From Liolophura sinensis (Eukaryota > Mollusca > Polyplacophora > Chitonida > Chitonidae): a DNA stretch of 64,000 nucleotides. The notes under the pieces were generated by a model. That model was given only the letters and a program-made list of their open reading frames with translations. It was not told the DNA's origin and ran no database searches. Location: the NCBI RefSeq assembly GCF_032854445.1, contig NC_088298.1, forward strand, positions 17,443,976 to 17,507,975, given 5' to 3'. Made by a program: the position numbers and the translations under genes. Within the stretch, counting starts at the first letter, position 1. Every line of letters begins with the position of its first letter. Below are positions 51,335 through 60,070 of the stretch, one piece after another.

Positions 51335-51840
51335 TCTCATGTATGCGTCCAAACACACATTCGTACACCAGCCGTCATCCAAAATGGACGTTCTGGATCA
51401 ATAGTCATAAGCCTAATTCCCAAAACGACGTTTAACGTAAATTACTGAAAAAGCGACCCCGAAAGCTGAGTTGGTAAAGCGTCAATCCTGGGTCGGGTCA
51501 CACCTAAGACCTTAAAAGAGGAAGTTGTAGTTTTCTCGCTTGGCGTTCAGCATTACGGGGATTGTGCGACGACCGCTTGACCCGTATCAGTATGACGGCT
51601 TGGCGCCTTACTTGCCTTCAGTGAAGCAGTACTACATAAAAGAACGGTGGAAATCCGTCATGCAACAAGGAGGCACATTACACGTACATACGCTTCGTCG
51701 TCATGTGATTGAAAAATTGTTTAGTACAACGTTAAACCACTCACTCACTCACTCAAATCACCAAAGAAATAAGAATGTATATACAGTACGAAATTAGTAA
51801 GCAATCATGCAAAAAGAAGTCGTCAGCAGCTACTTAGCGC
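51335..51840. mobile_element. Arm of the long inverted-repeat family, split by a SINE
   Basis: CATTCGTACACCAGCCGTCA to AAAACGACGTTTAACGTAAA (51358-51445) matches the right arm at 3380-3460. The match resumes after the SINE with CACCAAAGAAATAAGAA and GAAGTCGTCAGCAG, corresponding to 3465-3520. The SINE therefore inserted into a pre-existing element. Confidence 0.8.
51450..51762 (+). mobile_element. SINE inserted in an inverted-repeat element arm
   Basis: Starts AAGCGACCCCGAAAGCTGAG, contains TAAAGCGTCAATCCTGGGTC, AAGAGGAAGTTGTAG and GAACGGTGGAAATCCGTCA, and ends GTACAACGTTAAACCACTCA. AAATTAC just before and AAATCAC just after could be an imperfect target duplication. Confidence 0.88.
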
Positions 51841-51844
51841 CATA

Positions 51845-52795
51845 TCTGTCATATATACATAGTACCATAAAACTGTAATACCATATGGCAAATGTGTCAC
51901 GTGTATAGCTCCACATAACTGTAATACCATATGGCAAATCTGTCACGTGTATAGCCTCACACTATAGCCTCACTCATATGTTTAGTACCACAAAACTGTA
52001 ATACCATACAGTAAATCTGTCTCATATGTATAGTACCACAAAACTGTAATACCATACAGTAAATCTGTCTCATATGTTTAGTACCACAAAACTGTAATAC
52101 AATACAGTAAATCAGTCACATATGTATAGTACCACAAAACTGTAATACCATACAGTAAATCAGTCGCATATGTATAGTACCACATTACAGTAATACGATA
52201 CAATACATCTGTCTCATATGTATAGTACCACATATCTGTAATACCATACAGTAAATCTGTCTCATATGTTTAGTACCACATAACAGTAATACGATACAGT
52301 AAATCTGTCTCATATGTATAGTAACACATTACAGTAATACGATACAATACATCTGTCTCATATGTATAGTACCACATAACTGTAATACCATACAGTAAAT
52401 CTGTCTCATATGTTTAGTACCACATAACAGTAATACGATACAGTAAATCTGTCTCATATGTATAGTAACACATTACAGTAATACGATACAATACATCTGT
52501 CTCATATGTATAGTACCACATAACTGTAATACCATACAGTAAATCTGTCTCATATGTTTAGTACCACATAACTGTAATACCATACAGTAAATCTGTCACG
52601 TATGTCTAGTACCACATAACAGTAATACCATACAGTAAATCTGTCACGTATGTATAGTGCCACAAAACTGTAATACCATACATCGAATAAGTCATATATG
52701 TATCGTACCACAAAACTGTAATGTCGGAGAGCAAATCTGTCACATATGTGTAGTACCACAGAACTGTTTTGCCATATAGCAAATCCGCCACATAG
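51845..52795. repeat. 48-bp satellite array with a 144-bp higher-order repeat
   Basis: About 19-20 units of 48 bp, consensus beginning GTCTCATATGTATAGTACCA and ending with CATACAGTAAATCT. The edges are more diverged. In the centre, variants A-B-C form a 144-bp higher-order unit present twice (52211-52354 and 52355-52498), differing by a single base by eye, with partial units on both sides (52163-52210, 52499-52594). Because 48 is a multiple of three, the minus strand stays open over 52550-52885 with a 16-residue repeat; this is a by-product and not a gene. The array lies inside the mkx transcript region. Confidence 0.95.
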
Positions 52796-53093
52796 CACCG
52801 TTCCGCTGGCGCATATTATGACACAACTGTGACACAATACATCATGCCTGCCATAAATCACCATTTGGTTGTCACACCTATTCACGGTTTTGTGACATAG
52901 AAAGTTTCACGGTATTTCTGTCATATAGTACCACGTAGATATGGCAACAGATTTATCCTACAGATAAATCACTTTATCAAACTTAGGACAAACTTTGTCA
53001 AATATTATACCTGGAGATGCCAATTAACAGTAGCATAATTGCTTATTCTTCAAGCGTTTCAGTTTTCTTCAGCAGTCTTTTTTTCAATTGCAG

Positions 53094-53151
53094 ATTTAAC
53101 GGACGAAGTGGAATTGCTGGCGAAAAAACGGAGGCGAACTGATGAAAATGG
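53094..53151 (+). CDS. mkx: Mohawk homeobox gene, 58-bp exon with a basic KKRRR cluster
   Basis: This is a very short exon between a long pyrimidine tract ending CAATTGCAG and a GG|GTAAGA donor. It enters in phase 1 (G + AT gives GAT, Asp) and leaves with two bases (phase 2). It encodes about 19 residues: an acidic start (DLTDEVE), then 'LLAKKRRRTDEN'. The KKRRR cluster would suit a nuclear-localisation signal or basic contact surface; that is inference. It is called coding because it is the only piece that joins the conserved exons on either side in frame with good splice sites. It begins about 300 bp after the end of the 48-bp satellite in the preceding intron. I cannot match its sequence to a vertebrate MKX block with confidence. 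Confidence 0.85.
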
Positions 53152-53839
53152 GTAAGATTGCTGCATGTACAGTATTTAGGTGTGCGTGTTTTCTTGTGTT
53201 GTTTTCGTATAGGCTAATCTCTCACTAGTGCGGTTGCTGTGAGTTCAAGTCCAGCTCATCCTCTCACGGCGGTACGTGGGAAGGTCTGCAGCAACCTACA
53301 GGAATGGTGGATTTCTCCAGGGCCCTGCCCGGCTTTCTCCAACCATAACGCTGGCTGCCGTCGTATAAGTAAAGTTTTCATGAGTATGGCTTAAAGCGCC
53401 AATCAAATAAATAAATAAATCATATCATAGTACTCCATGTTAATATATAATGATTGTTACTGTCAAAATGGTAGATTACGTTGTAATTCGGTTTTGTGTC
53501 ACGTGAGGAGAATCGTAATAAAATAACACTTTCCTAATGAATTCCAAACGTTTTCCACCAATCATAACCCTGACTATCATCCGACCTTAAAGGAATTATC
53601 AATGGACAATGGGCAGATAAAACAGGTATTTGGTAATTCCCTCTTGAAAATGAAATGATTAAATGAATCGATAAAATATAATTGTACACGGCGATAATTA
53701 GTGTGGTATTTAACAAGACTGAATTCTGGCGTAACGTTGTTCTTGGTTGTGTTATTTCCGCGACATGGCTGCAATATGGACGAAGCGGCTGTCAATCATT
53801 ATCATTCATTTATCCAATCTTCTTGTTTTTGTCCAGCAG
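53152..53839 (+). other. mkx last intron (688 bp) with a SINE
   Basis: Phase-2 intron bounded by GTAAGA and CCAGCAG. A SINE copy with an AAATAAATAAAT tail occupies 53218-53420, starting only about 65 bp after the short exon. The rest shows no recognisable feature. Confidence 0.85.
53218..53420 (+). mobile_element. SINE in the last mkx intron
   Basis: CTCACTAGTGCGGTTGCTGT, GAGTTCAAGTCCAGCTC, GTACGTGGGAAGGTCTGCAG, GCCGTCGTATAAGTAAAG and tail CAATCAAATAAATAAATAA. The element is inside a 688-bp intron. Confidence 0.9.
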
Positions 53840-53924
53840 GAATGCGGAGGAGTACTACTGGAAAGAAATAAGTGCGGCGTTAGCGCTTACAAGTTTGGCA
53901 AGGAGTCGGAAAGATTCGGGGTGA
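53840..53924 (+). CDS. mkx: Mohawk homeobox gene, terminal coding exon and stop codon
   Basis: The last coding exon begins after TCCAGCAG, joining GG + G to make Gly (phase 2), and reads 'NAEEYYWKEISAALALTSLA', then 'RSRKDSG' and the TGA stop at 53922-53924. The 'YWKEI.AA.ALT.LA' core is nearly identical to the C-terminal conserved helix of vertebrate MKX, confirming the gene and the splice chain. Vertebrate MKX continues for roughly 35 residues beyond this block; here only about ten follow, so the C-terminus is short. The stop sits in the context GGG|GTGAAT, a weak potential donor, so an alternative longer C-terminus cannot be excluded. An AATAAA signal lies about 110 bp downstream. An upstream AG at 53835-53836 (CCAG|CAGG) could give a one-codon acceptor variant. 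Confidence 0.94.
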
Positions 53925-54033
53925 ATAGAACAACGCCAACTTTTGAAGATTTTCTTCTCTATTTTAATTCTGGAAAATTTTTAATGTGACTTCTGTGAAA
54001 CAGTCCGAAACGAACACAAAGTTGTTTCTTTAT

Positions 54034-54039
54034 AATAAA
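54034..54039 (+). promoter_or_regulatory. Candidate poly(A) signal of mkx
   Basis: A canonical AATAAA hexamer in an AT-rich context (TATAATAAAGAAC), 110 bp after the mkx stop codon. It would give a 3' UTR of only about 130 nt. It is the first such hexamer after the stop that I see; longer alternative 3' UTRs are possible. Confidence 0.55.
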
Positions 54040-54169
54040 GAACAATAATTTGGATTCAGTTCCGGAAAATCCAATCAGCTCACATCAGACGGACGCAATC
54101 CACCAATCAGGGGCCTTCATCTTTTATTTTTATTATTTTTTTTGTTGGGTTTATCCTGACAACTGGTAT

Positions 54170-54285
54170 GATGCCGTCATCTGCAACGATCGGCAATGAA
54201 CAGCCATTGTTGGCAGTGGTCGGCATATGCCAGAGAGCTTCGGCAGTCATCGGCAGCGTCCGCCAAAGTTTAGCCGTCGTGCGCC
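54170..54285. repeat. Irregular GGCAGT.(A/G)TCGGCA repeat downstream of mkx
   Basis: Short irregular repeats such as GGCAGTGGTCGGCA, GGCAGTCATCGGCAGCGTC and ATCGGCAATGAACAGCC cluster here, just after the putative mkx poly(A) site. Confidence 0.5.
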
Positions 54286-55537
54286 TTATGTACAAGGGTT
54301 TCTGTGTGCGGTAGGCTTATTTTGGCTGCATTGTAGTGCTACCGCTAAACCGACGCTTGTGGTTATGTCGAAAACTTGAACCTGGCAAACTGTTCGCGGC
54401 TTTGCAAAGGGTTTTTTCTTTTCTTTTTGTTCGTTTTATTGGAAATGTTATAGAACTCTTGCACAGAGCAACATTTTTTTTCTTTGACAGGGCATGAATT
54501 TGCATAATTTGTATGGCTCCATGTTCAGTTAGGTGTTCAGTTAGGTGTCAACTTTGGGTGCGACATTTAATGAATTCACACTTTTTCTTAGGACTGTGTA
54601 ACATCGTGCATGTGTTGCATAAAGGTCTAAACTGTAGATGTATATACGTCTAGGGGACATAACTCCTCGCCATATATCGCATTATCTTACTTTTCTCCCA
54701 GGTGGCGCTTTTTGGAGTCATGTTCATTTTGCAAAATATTTGTTTCTCTGTTTTCTTCAAGGAAACTTGTCAAGATGAAAAATATATATAAAATCAGGAC
54801 TTTTATTGTAAAAAATGGCGTATATGGTAATTACTGTTATAGTTAGATGATATGCCAAATTTATCTTTAATATTGTTGAAAAAATCGGGCAGCATGAACG
54901 AAAGTGTATGACGCATGCGTGTAAGAAACACTGTCAGGTACAGAGTCTCCAGTTGTTATACCTATACAGTTGTATGTCTTCATCTTCACAAGAGAAATGG
55001 GGCGTTCTGTTATATTTTAGTGTCCTGTCTGTAATGTATTGTCTGCACGCTATATTAAATCTATACTTTTTCATGAAAAATGATATGCGTATTCATTATT
55101 TCGTATTAACATGGCTCCGCTCACAATTCTTGTGGAGATTTGGTGACAGTGAGCGATTTGTGGTGTTCTTGTAGCTGTTTGCGGTGTCCAACGTTGTTTT
55201 CCACCAATATTATGTCCACATCTGTATGTTCCGTGTGGAAAAGTTTGCCAGTAACTTGCCAAAGGTCCGTGGTTAACGCCGGACATTCCGGTTTCCCACC
55301 CACGTAAAACTGACTGCAATCGTATGGCAGAGAGAGAACAAAACAGAAAGATTATGGAGTTAAACAACAAATAAATGCATAGTAACATCTAATGGATTAA
55401 ATTTAATGTCAATATATTGACATGAGAATTAAAGTGATGTATATTTAGAGTATTAGATACACGAGGAATTAGTAGATTTTTCAGCTTTCATTGTTCTTGG
55501 AGCCTGGATGATAGCGGTTGACAAGTCTTGTAGAATT

Positions 55538-55685
55538 AAAGACGTACAGCAAAAAGAGTGAAACCAGTGCAGTGACGACAGTGTGATAATTGGCAAATGG
55601 TTACACGTGACCGGTGAAATATGGCCTGTTGCCATTTTACCTGAGTCAGGGTTTTATTCTGAATGTTCTTGCAGATACAAAAAAG
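55538..55685 (+). mobile_element. Dispersed element copy
   Basis: AAAGACGTACAGCAAAAAGA, GACGACAGTGTGATAATTGG, CGTGACCGGTGAAATATGGC and TTTACCTGAGTCAGGGTTTT. It lies just upstream of a truncated SINE. Confidence 0.8.
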
Positions 55686-55750
55686 GAGGAACTCAAATAC
55701 ACCCCTTATCACAATGGCTTAAGCAAACTTCATAAATTGCAGTTATTAGA

Positions 55751-55847
55751 CTTTATTTATTTATTTGACTGGTGTTTTACGCCGTCCACAAGTATATTTT
55801 GCTTATACGACTGCGGCCAACATTATGATGGGAGGAAACCGGACAAT
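55751..55847 (-). mobile_element. 5'-truncated SINE with target duplication, minus strand
   Basis: TTTATTTATTTGACTGGTGT, TTTACGCCGTCCACAAGTAT and ACATTATGATGGGAGGAAAC. TTATTAGA occurs at 55743-55750 and at 55848-55855, a likely 8-bp target-site duplication. Confidence 0.88.
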
Positions 55848-57119
55848 TTATTAGATGTGACTGGCCTAGAGTGGGGACTTTCGCGATGAGCAGTAGAAGC
55901 CTTGAAGATAGCAAACAACGATAGATTATAATTAGACAGAAATCGCCCCCTATAAAATTAATTCCATGTATGAAAATTGAAAATCGTTCCCTGGAAATAC
56001 GCAGATACCATCAACATTATGAGTGTGCAGGATATATTCTGTTGTACAAAAAATTATCTGATGCCTGCGTGATTAAATTCAAAGGCTGTATCGGTAATGT
56101 TTCGCATAATTTAACGATAATTTTTTTAGATAAGCCTCCCCTTTAAGCTTGGCTGATCACCGAGAAATCCTTATCTGTGGCAAATACGTGAAACCATCAT
56201 GAATGATCTGCAATACCTTAAATAGGCCCGGTCTTATTGTCGTTCAAGATTAATCTAGGTCAATCTCATACTCCTTACAGCGCATCTGCCGCTCTCGACT
56301 ACGCCACTAGACAAGCTAGACCTTTGCAGCTTGGGTGACGCACTCAGGCCTAGTCTTACCACTGATATCCTCTCGCGGAACTATAGTCAACATTCATAAA
56401 TAAAATTGTTTCACGTTTCAGTTAGGATCATGCTGTGCATGCTTTAGATAAAGAGACTTCAAATGTATCAAGTGTTATCAGGAACTAATGTTGAAACCGA
56501 ACGTTTTTGTGTTGTCTGACATCACGTCCTGCCTCATCACTGTGACCCCTGCGACCTTGGCGTTGTTTAAGATTTCTGTACAAAATTTGTTAGTGGTGGC
56601 AATTACTAGTATGTAAGTGTAGTGCAACGCATATGCTGTAAGGAGTTTGAGTCGATCTTTCTCCTTCACCTGCGCGGGGATTGTGGTCTTTAGGAAAAGG
56701 AATTGGGCTTGTTAATTTTGCGCAAATTATTAAACAGTTTCTCAAAATATCCACAGACGGCTATTTCTGTGGTGGAACCAAATCGCCGTAATGATTTCCT
56801 CGGGTGGAATTCCTCGCTTCACGCAGATGGATCCAAAACCAAAGCCCTAAAATATTCACCAAGAAAAAAAAACAAGCCAAGTCAGCCGATTATACTTGCC
56901 ACTCTAAATCCATTTAAGGAAGCCACAAGAATTAACGATGATGTACTCAGGCTAAACATAGAAACCGGAACGGTTTTTGGAGCCTCTATGACGCCAACGG
57001 CCTCTGCATAAAAGGTCAACCAAAACCGGCTAATAAACAAAATGGTCGTTCGTACATTACTTACAACAGAGGAGCGATATTAGGAAGCGTTTCATTCTAT
57101 GATATACTTAACATTGGAG

Positions 57120-57545
57120 ATTAGAGAAATCACCACTATGACGAAATGATCTAGGTGCTTAAACGGATATTTGTACGTGGGAATGTCTGTCAGCAACCTG
57201 CGGATAGTCGTGGGTTTCCCCTGGGCTCTGCCCGGTTTCCAATCACCATAATGCTGGCCCCTGTCGTATAAGTGAAATTTTCTTGAATACGGCGTAAAAC
57301 ACTAATCAAAGAAATCAATCAATAAATAAACGGATATTCGTATACTAATCGTCAACCATAACGGACGTTCCTGGCCAATAATCGCCAAATTCCCGAAACA
57401 ACGGTCAACAAAAACCACCACGACTAAGCACTTACAAAAAGTAAGACTTTAGCGACGGATTCACGTAAAGATAAGCAGTCATCAGTTTTCTGTGATGACG
57501 GAAAGACGCAAAGAATGTTCTAGGCGAATAAATTTAATCACTATG
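57120..57545. mobile_element. Arm of the long inverted-repeat family, interrupted by a truncated SINE
   Basis: From 57328 the sequence AAACGGATATTCGTATACTA, GTCAACCATAACGGACGTTC and CAGTCATCAGTTTTCTGTGA matches the right arm at 3368-3535. The SINE at 57171-57327 is inserted near its start. Confidence 0.8.
57171..57327 (+). mobile_element. 5'-truncated SINE with a perfect 10-bp target duplication
   Basis: TTGTACGTGGGAATGTCTGT, CAGCAACCTGCGGATAGTCG, CATAATGCTGGCCCCTGTCG and an AATCAATCAATAA tail. AAACGGATAT is present at 57161-57170 and 57328-57337. It interrupts an inverted-repeat element arm. Confidence 0.93.
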
Positions 57546-58046
57546 CAAAGGGTGTACCGTGCCGTAACATGCCGTCTAAATCCAGTACACGACCAACTGA
57601 GGGAAAAAACGATCGCCACTAGCTACAGCTAGTATAAGCACATTCTAAAATAGAATTTACCCTGCTTCCTCCAGAAGGCCTACGTCTAGATATCAGTTCA
57701 AAGATGCATACGAGCCATTTTGTTTCTGCCGATCTTCTTTCGTAATGCAACTGGTAGGGTCAGTTAAGATTCATTTGATTCATGACTGGATATATATGTT
57801 CTACGTGCAACTTCAAATGGGTACATTGAAGCCGATTTTTTTTTTATTATTATTTTTTTTTCGCGGTTTTCAATAACGCTGGTCTATTTTTTTTGTAGCG
57901 GATGTTGTGACGTCCACGGTTCTTAACGTCGTGCGAGACCTGACTTAGTCTAGTCACCAGAAGTTCTCGAGGTAATGCGATTGCAATAAGCACTGCAAAG
58001 CTGCTCTTGTGACTACTCGCTTAAACGTAGTACATATAAAAAACGG

Positions 58047-58156
58047 ACTGCTTCAATAGCCTAAGGGTTAAATCCTCTGCATCGGAGTCGGGATGCATGT
58101 GTTCAAACCCAGGTCGGCTCATGGGATTTTGGCAGCCTCGTTTTAGCGCTCAGCAT
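58047..58156 (+). mobile_element. tRNA-derived SINE head abutting the Penelope fragment
   Basis: ACTGCTTCAATAGCCTAAGG to GTTCAAACCCAGGTCGGCTC resembles the tRNA-like heads at 1238 and 48268, with a recognisable A box and the B-box-like GTTCAAACCC. It continues through GCAGCCTCGTTTTAGCGCTC; the family similarity ends near 58156, where the GIY-YIG coding sequence begins on the other strand. Confidence 0.75.
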
Positions 58157-58484
58157 GTTCCTTCATGCGAGTTTCTAAGGATCTTCCTGTTTCACCTATG
58201 TAGGATTTATTGCAGCCACATTCTATTTGGTATACAACACCTTTGGGTGGTTGGTTCGTGTTGCTGTTTTCTTCCCTGTGGCGTGTAGTTGAGTCTTCAG
58301 TGAGCTTTGGCCTCTGAACACTGCTTCTATACCTGTGCACTGTTGCAGACAGCGGGCGATTTTGTGGCTGGTGGGGCCAGTGTATGGGAGGGCTAACTTT
58401 TATCTCATAACCGTTGAACAAACCATTCAGCATGTATCGTTTAGGTCTATCTACTCGTCTGTGTCGCAGATCGTATGTCATCAA
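58143..58484 (-). mobile_element. GIY-YIG endonuclease fragment of a Penelope-like retroelement
   Basis: The 113-codon frame ends in a GIY-YIG nuclease module: 'GVVYQIECGC', then 'KSYIGETGRSLETRMKEH'. The VVY and YIG pair, the catalytic Arg in 'GRSLETR' and a His are present. The motif order, the spacing between VVY and YIG, and 'GETGRSL.TR.KEH' are typical of the C-terminal endonuclease of Penelope-like elements in animals. The domain stops right after 'KEHAER', so the distal catalytic Glu and the rest of the fold are missing. No reverse-transcriptase motif is visible upstream on the minus strand, so this is a dead fragment. The stop codon lies in or next to a SINE-derived sequence. Confidence 0.78.
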
Positions 58485-58944
58485 AAAAGTACAGGTAACA
58501 CAGATTACTGGATTGATTGCTCACCAAAGCAATATGCAACAGAATATATGAGTACACGTGTATCAAAGTTCCAGGCGGTAAAACAGAAACACATGTTTTC
58601 ACTTCAAGAAATACGTTTCTGCGTTAATATGGAGGAAACCCTACCTGGTGGAACAGAACACAGTAATCAATCAGGCTAGGCTATGAGCCTGCCATTTACA
58701 CAAGGAAAGCCCAGATAAATTCTGTTGTTTCCACTTGGAACACGTGCACAGGCCCACAGCATGTGACCTTAGGGAGAGGATTTCCATTTGTGTAGATCAT
58801 TTTATCCAGCTTGATTCAATGTGCATGTAAACACGTTAGAATGCACGTACTACTTCCTGGTATAGTAAAAAAAATCAGCGATGACATGATTATTGAATAT
58901 GAAAAGAGTTATCGGTATAGTAATATGGTCACCCGTCATAAATG

Positions 58945-59370
58945 CATGGTGTTATAACCGGTGACATCATCATTAATGGTCGCATAGTGTTTATAACCGA
59001 TTTCATCATCATGATCTCATGACGTTCAAACCGGTGTCATCAACATGGTTGCATGGTGTTATAACCGATGTCATCATCATGGTCGTATGTTGCCTTAACC
59101 GTTGTCATCTTCCTTGTCGCGTGGTGTTATAACCGGTGTCATCATCACGATCGCAGCTGTTATAACTAGTGTCATCTTTATGGTCGCAAGTTGTTAGAAC
59201 CGATATCATCTTCATGGTCAAATGGTGTTATCACCCGTGTCATCAACTTGGTCATATGGTGTTATAACCGGTGTCATCATCATGATCCATGGCGTTATAA
59301 CCGGTGACATCATCATGGTTTCATGTTTGTTATAACCGGTGTCATCATCATGCACGCGTGGTGGCATATT
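58945..59370. repeat. ~34-bp tandem array with ATAACCGGTGTCATCATCAT core
   Basis: About twelve imperfect units with starts near 58954, 58993, 59028, 59061, 59096, 59129, 59162, 59197, 59230, 59264, 59297 and 59333, so spacing is 33-39 bp. The best-kept part is ATAACCGGTGTCATCATCAT followed by GGTCGCATGGTGTT. It lies downstream of mkx. No coding function is visible. Confidence 0.92.
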
Positions 59371-59867
59371 CTGTGTCGTAATCACCAAAGTATATGTGTC
59401 AGTTCTGCGTCGCTTTTTTAGCTGCAGTCACATGGATCGAATCATAAGCGCAATGAAGACAGCGTTCTATCCGAAAAAAACATTACACCAGTAACGGGGA
59501 ACTTAATGTCCTGATATTACGATAAATGAACTCTGCCATCGTATTAGATTACATCAGGAGTATCATGGAAATATGTAATGGAATTTTAACCTTGACGCCA
59601 AACATACACCTGTCCGGTGTTTCCGGTCTCGTATCTTGCTGGAATAGTGCACCATTGATGGCGGTTGGATTAGATCCATTTGTTAACCTGCTTCGTTAAT
59701 ATGGATGCCATAAAACGATCTTTCAATCATTTGGTGAAAACTTCTTGAAATCTACTGGCTAATCTATGAACTGTTCCTACTAATAAATATTCATACACTC
59801 AGTCTTCTATTTCCTGAGCTTTGTCAGCAGGCTAGCCTTCATTTATTATACAATATAGGATTCTTTA

Positions 59868-60070
59868 TAGCTCAGTCGCCTATATTTGTGGATTCACAAC
59901 AGTCTTTAGAGCAAGAGGTCGCAGGTTCGAATCAGGTTCTCGCATGTTCGGGTAAAGGTTTATGTCAGCGAGATTGTTAGGTCCTTGGACAGGGGCGTTG
60001 GTTTACTCCAGCCAATCTGATATTGTCGTCCAATAAAACTTACCCCTCTCGTGTATTATGCTGAGCGTAC
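59868..60070 (+). mobile_element. tRNA-derived SINE
   Basis: CTTTATAGCTCAGTCGCCTA (A box), GAGGTCGCAGGTTCGAATCA (B box), then GATTGTTAGGTCCTTGGACA, GGTTTACTCCAGCC and a decayed 3' end. Same family as the copies at 21622 and 61160. Confidence 0.78.

Larger units (their letters stand above)
49291..53093 (+). other. mkx intron containing SINE, MITE and a 48-bp satellite (3.8 kb)
   Basis: Phase-1 intron bounded by GTGAGT and AATTGCAG. In order it holds unassigned AT-rich sequence, an 88-bp two-copy duplication (50255-50425), a minus-strand tRNA-derived SINE (50868-51115), one arm of the long-inverted-repeat element split by another SINE (51335-51840), and a 48-bp satellite (51845-52795). About a quarter of the intron is the satellite, which would be transcribed with the gene. 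Confidence 0.85.
54040..58046. other. Region downstream of mkx
   Basis: Contains the irregular GGCAGT repeat, a lone CTCF-like CTCCCAGGTGGCGCTT at 54695-54710, a dispersed element, SINEs and one inverted-repeat arm. The 102-codon frame at 56703-57011 matches no family I know. Confidence 0.5.

Noticed and set aside
52550-52885. 111-codon minus-strand frame with 16-residue repeats
   Set aside because: A product of the 48-bp satellite, whose period is a multiple of three. No start context or homology.
58335-58679. 114-codon + strand frame
   Set aside because: Shadow of the minus-strand GIY-YIG frame and its flank.
58945-59370. Possible CRISPR-like repeat/spacer structure
   Set aside because: The whole ~34-bp unit is repeated with scattered substitutions; no spacer-like unique segments.
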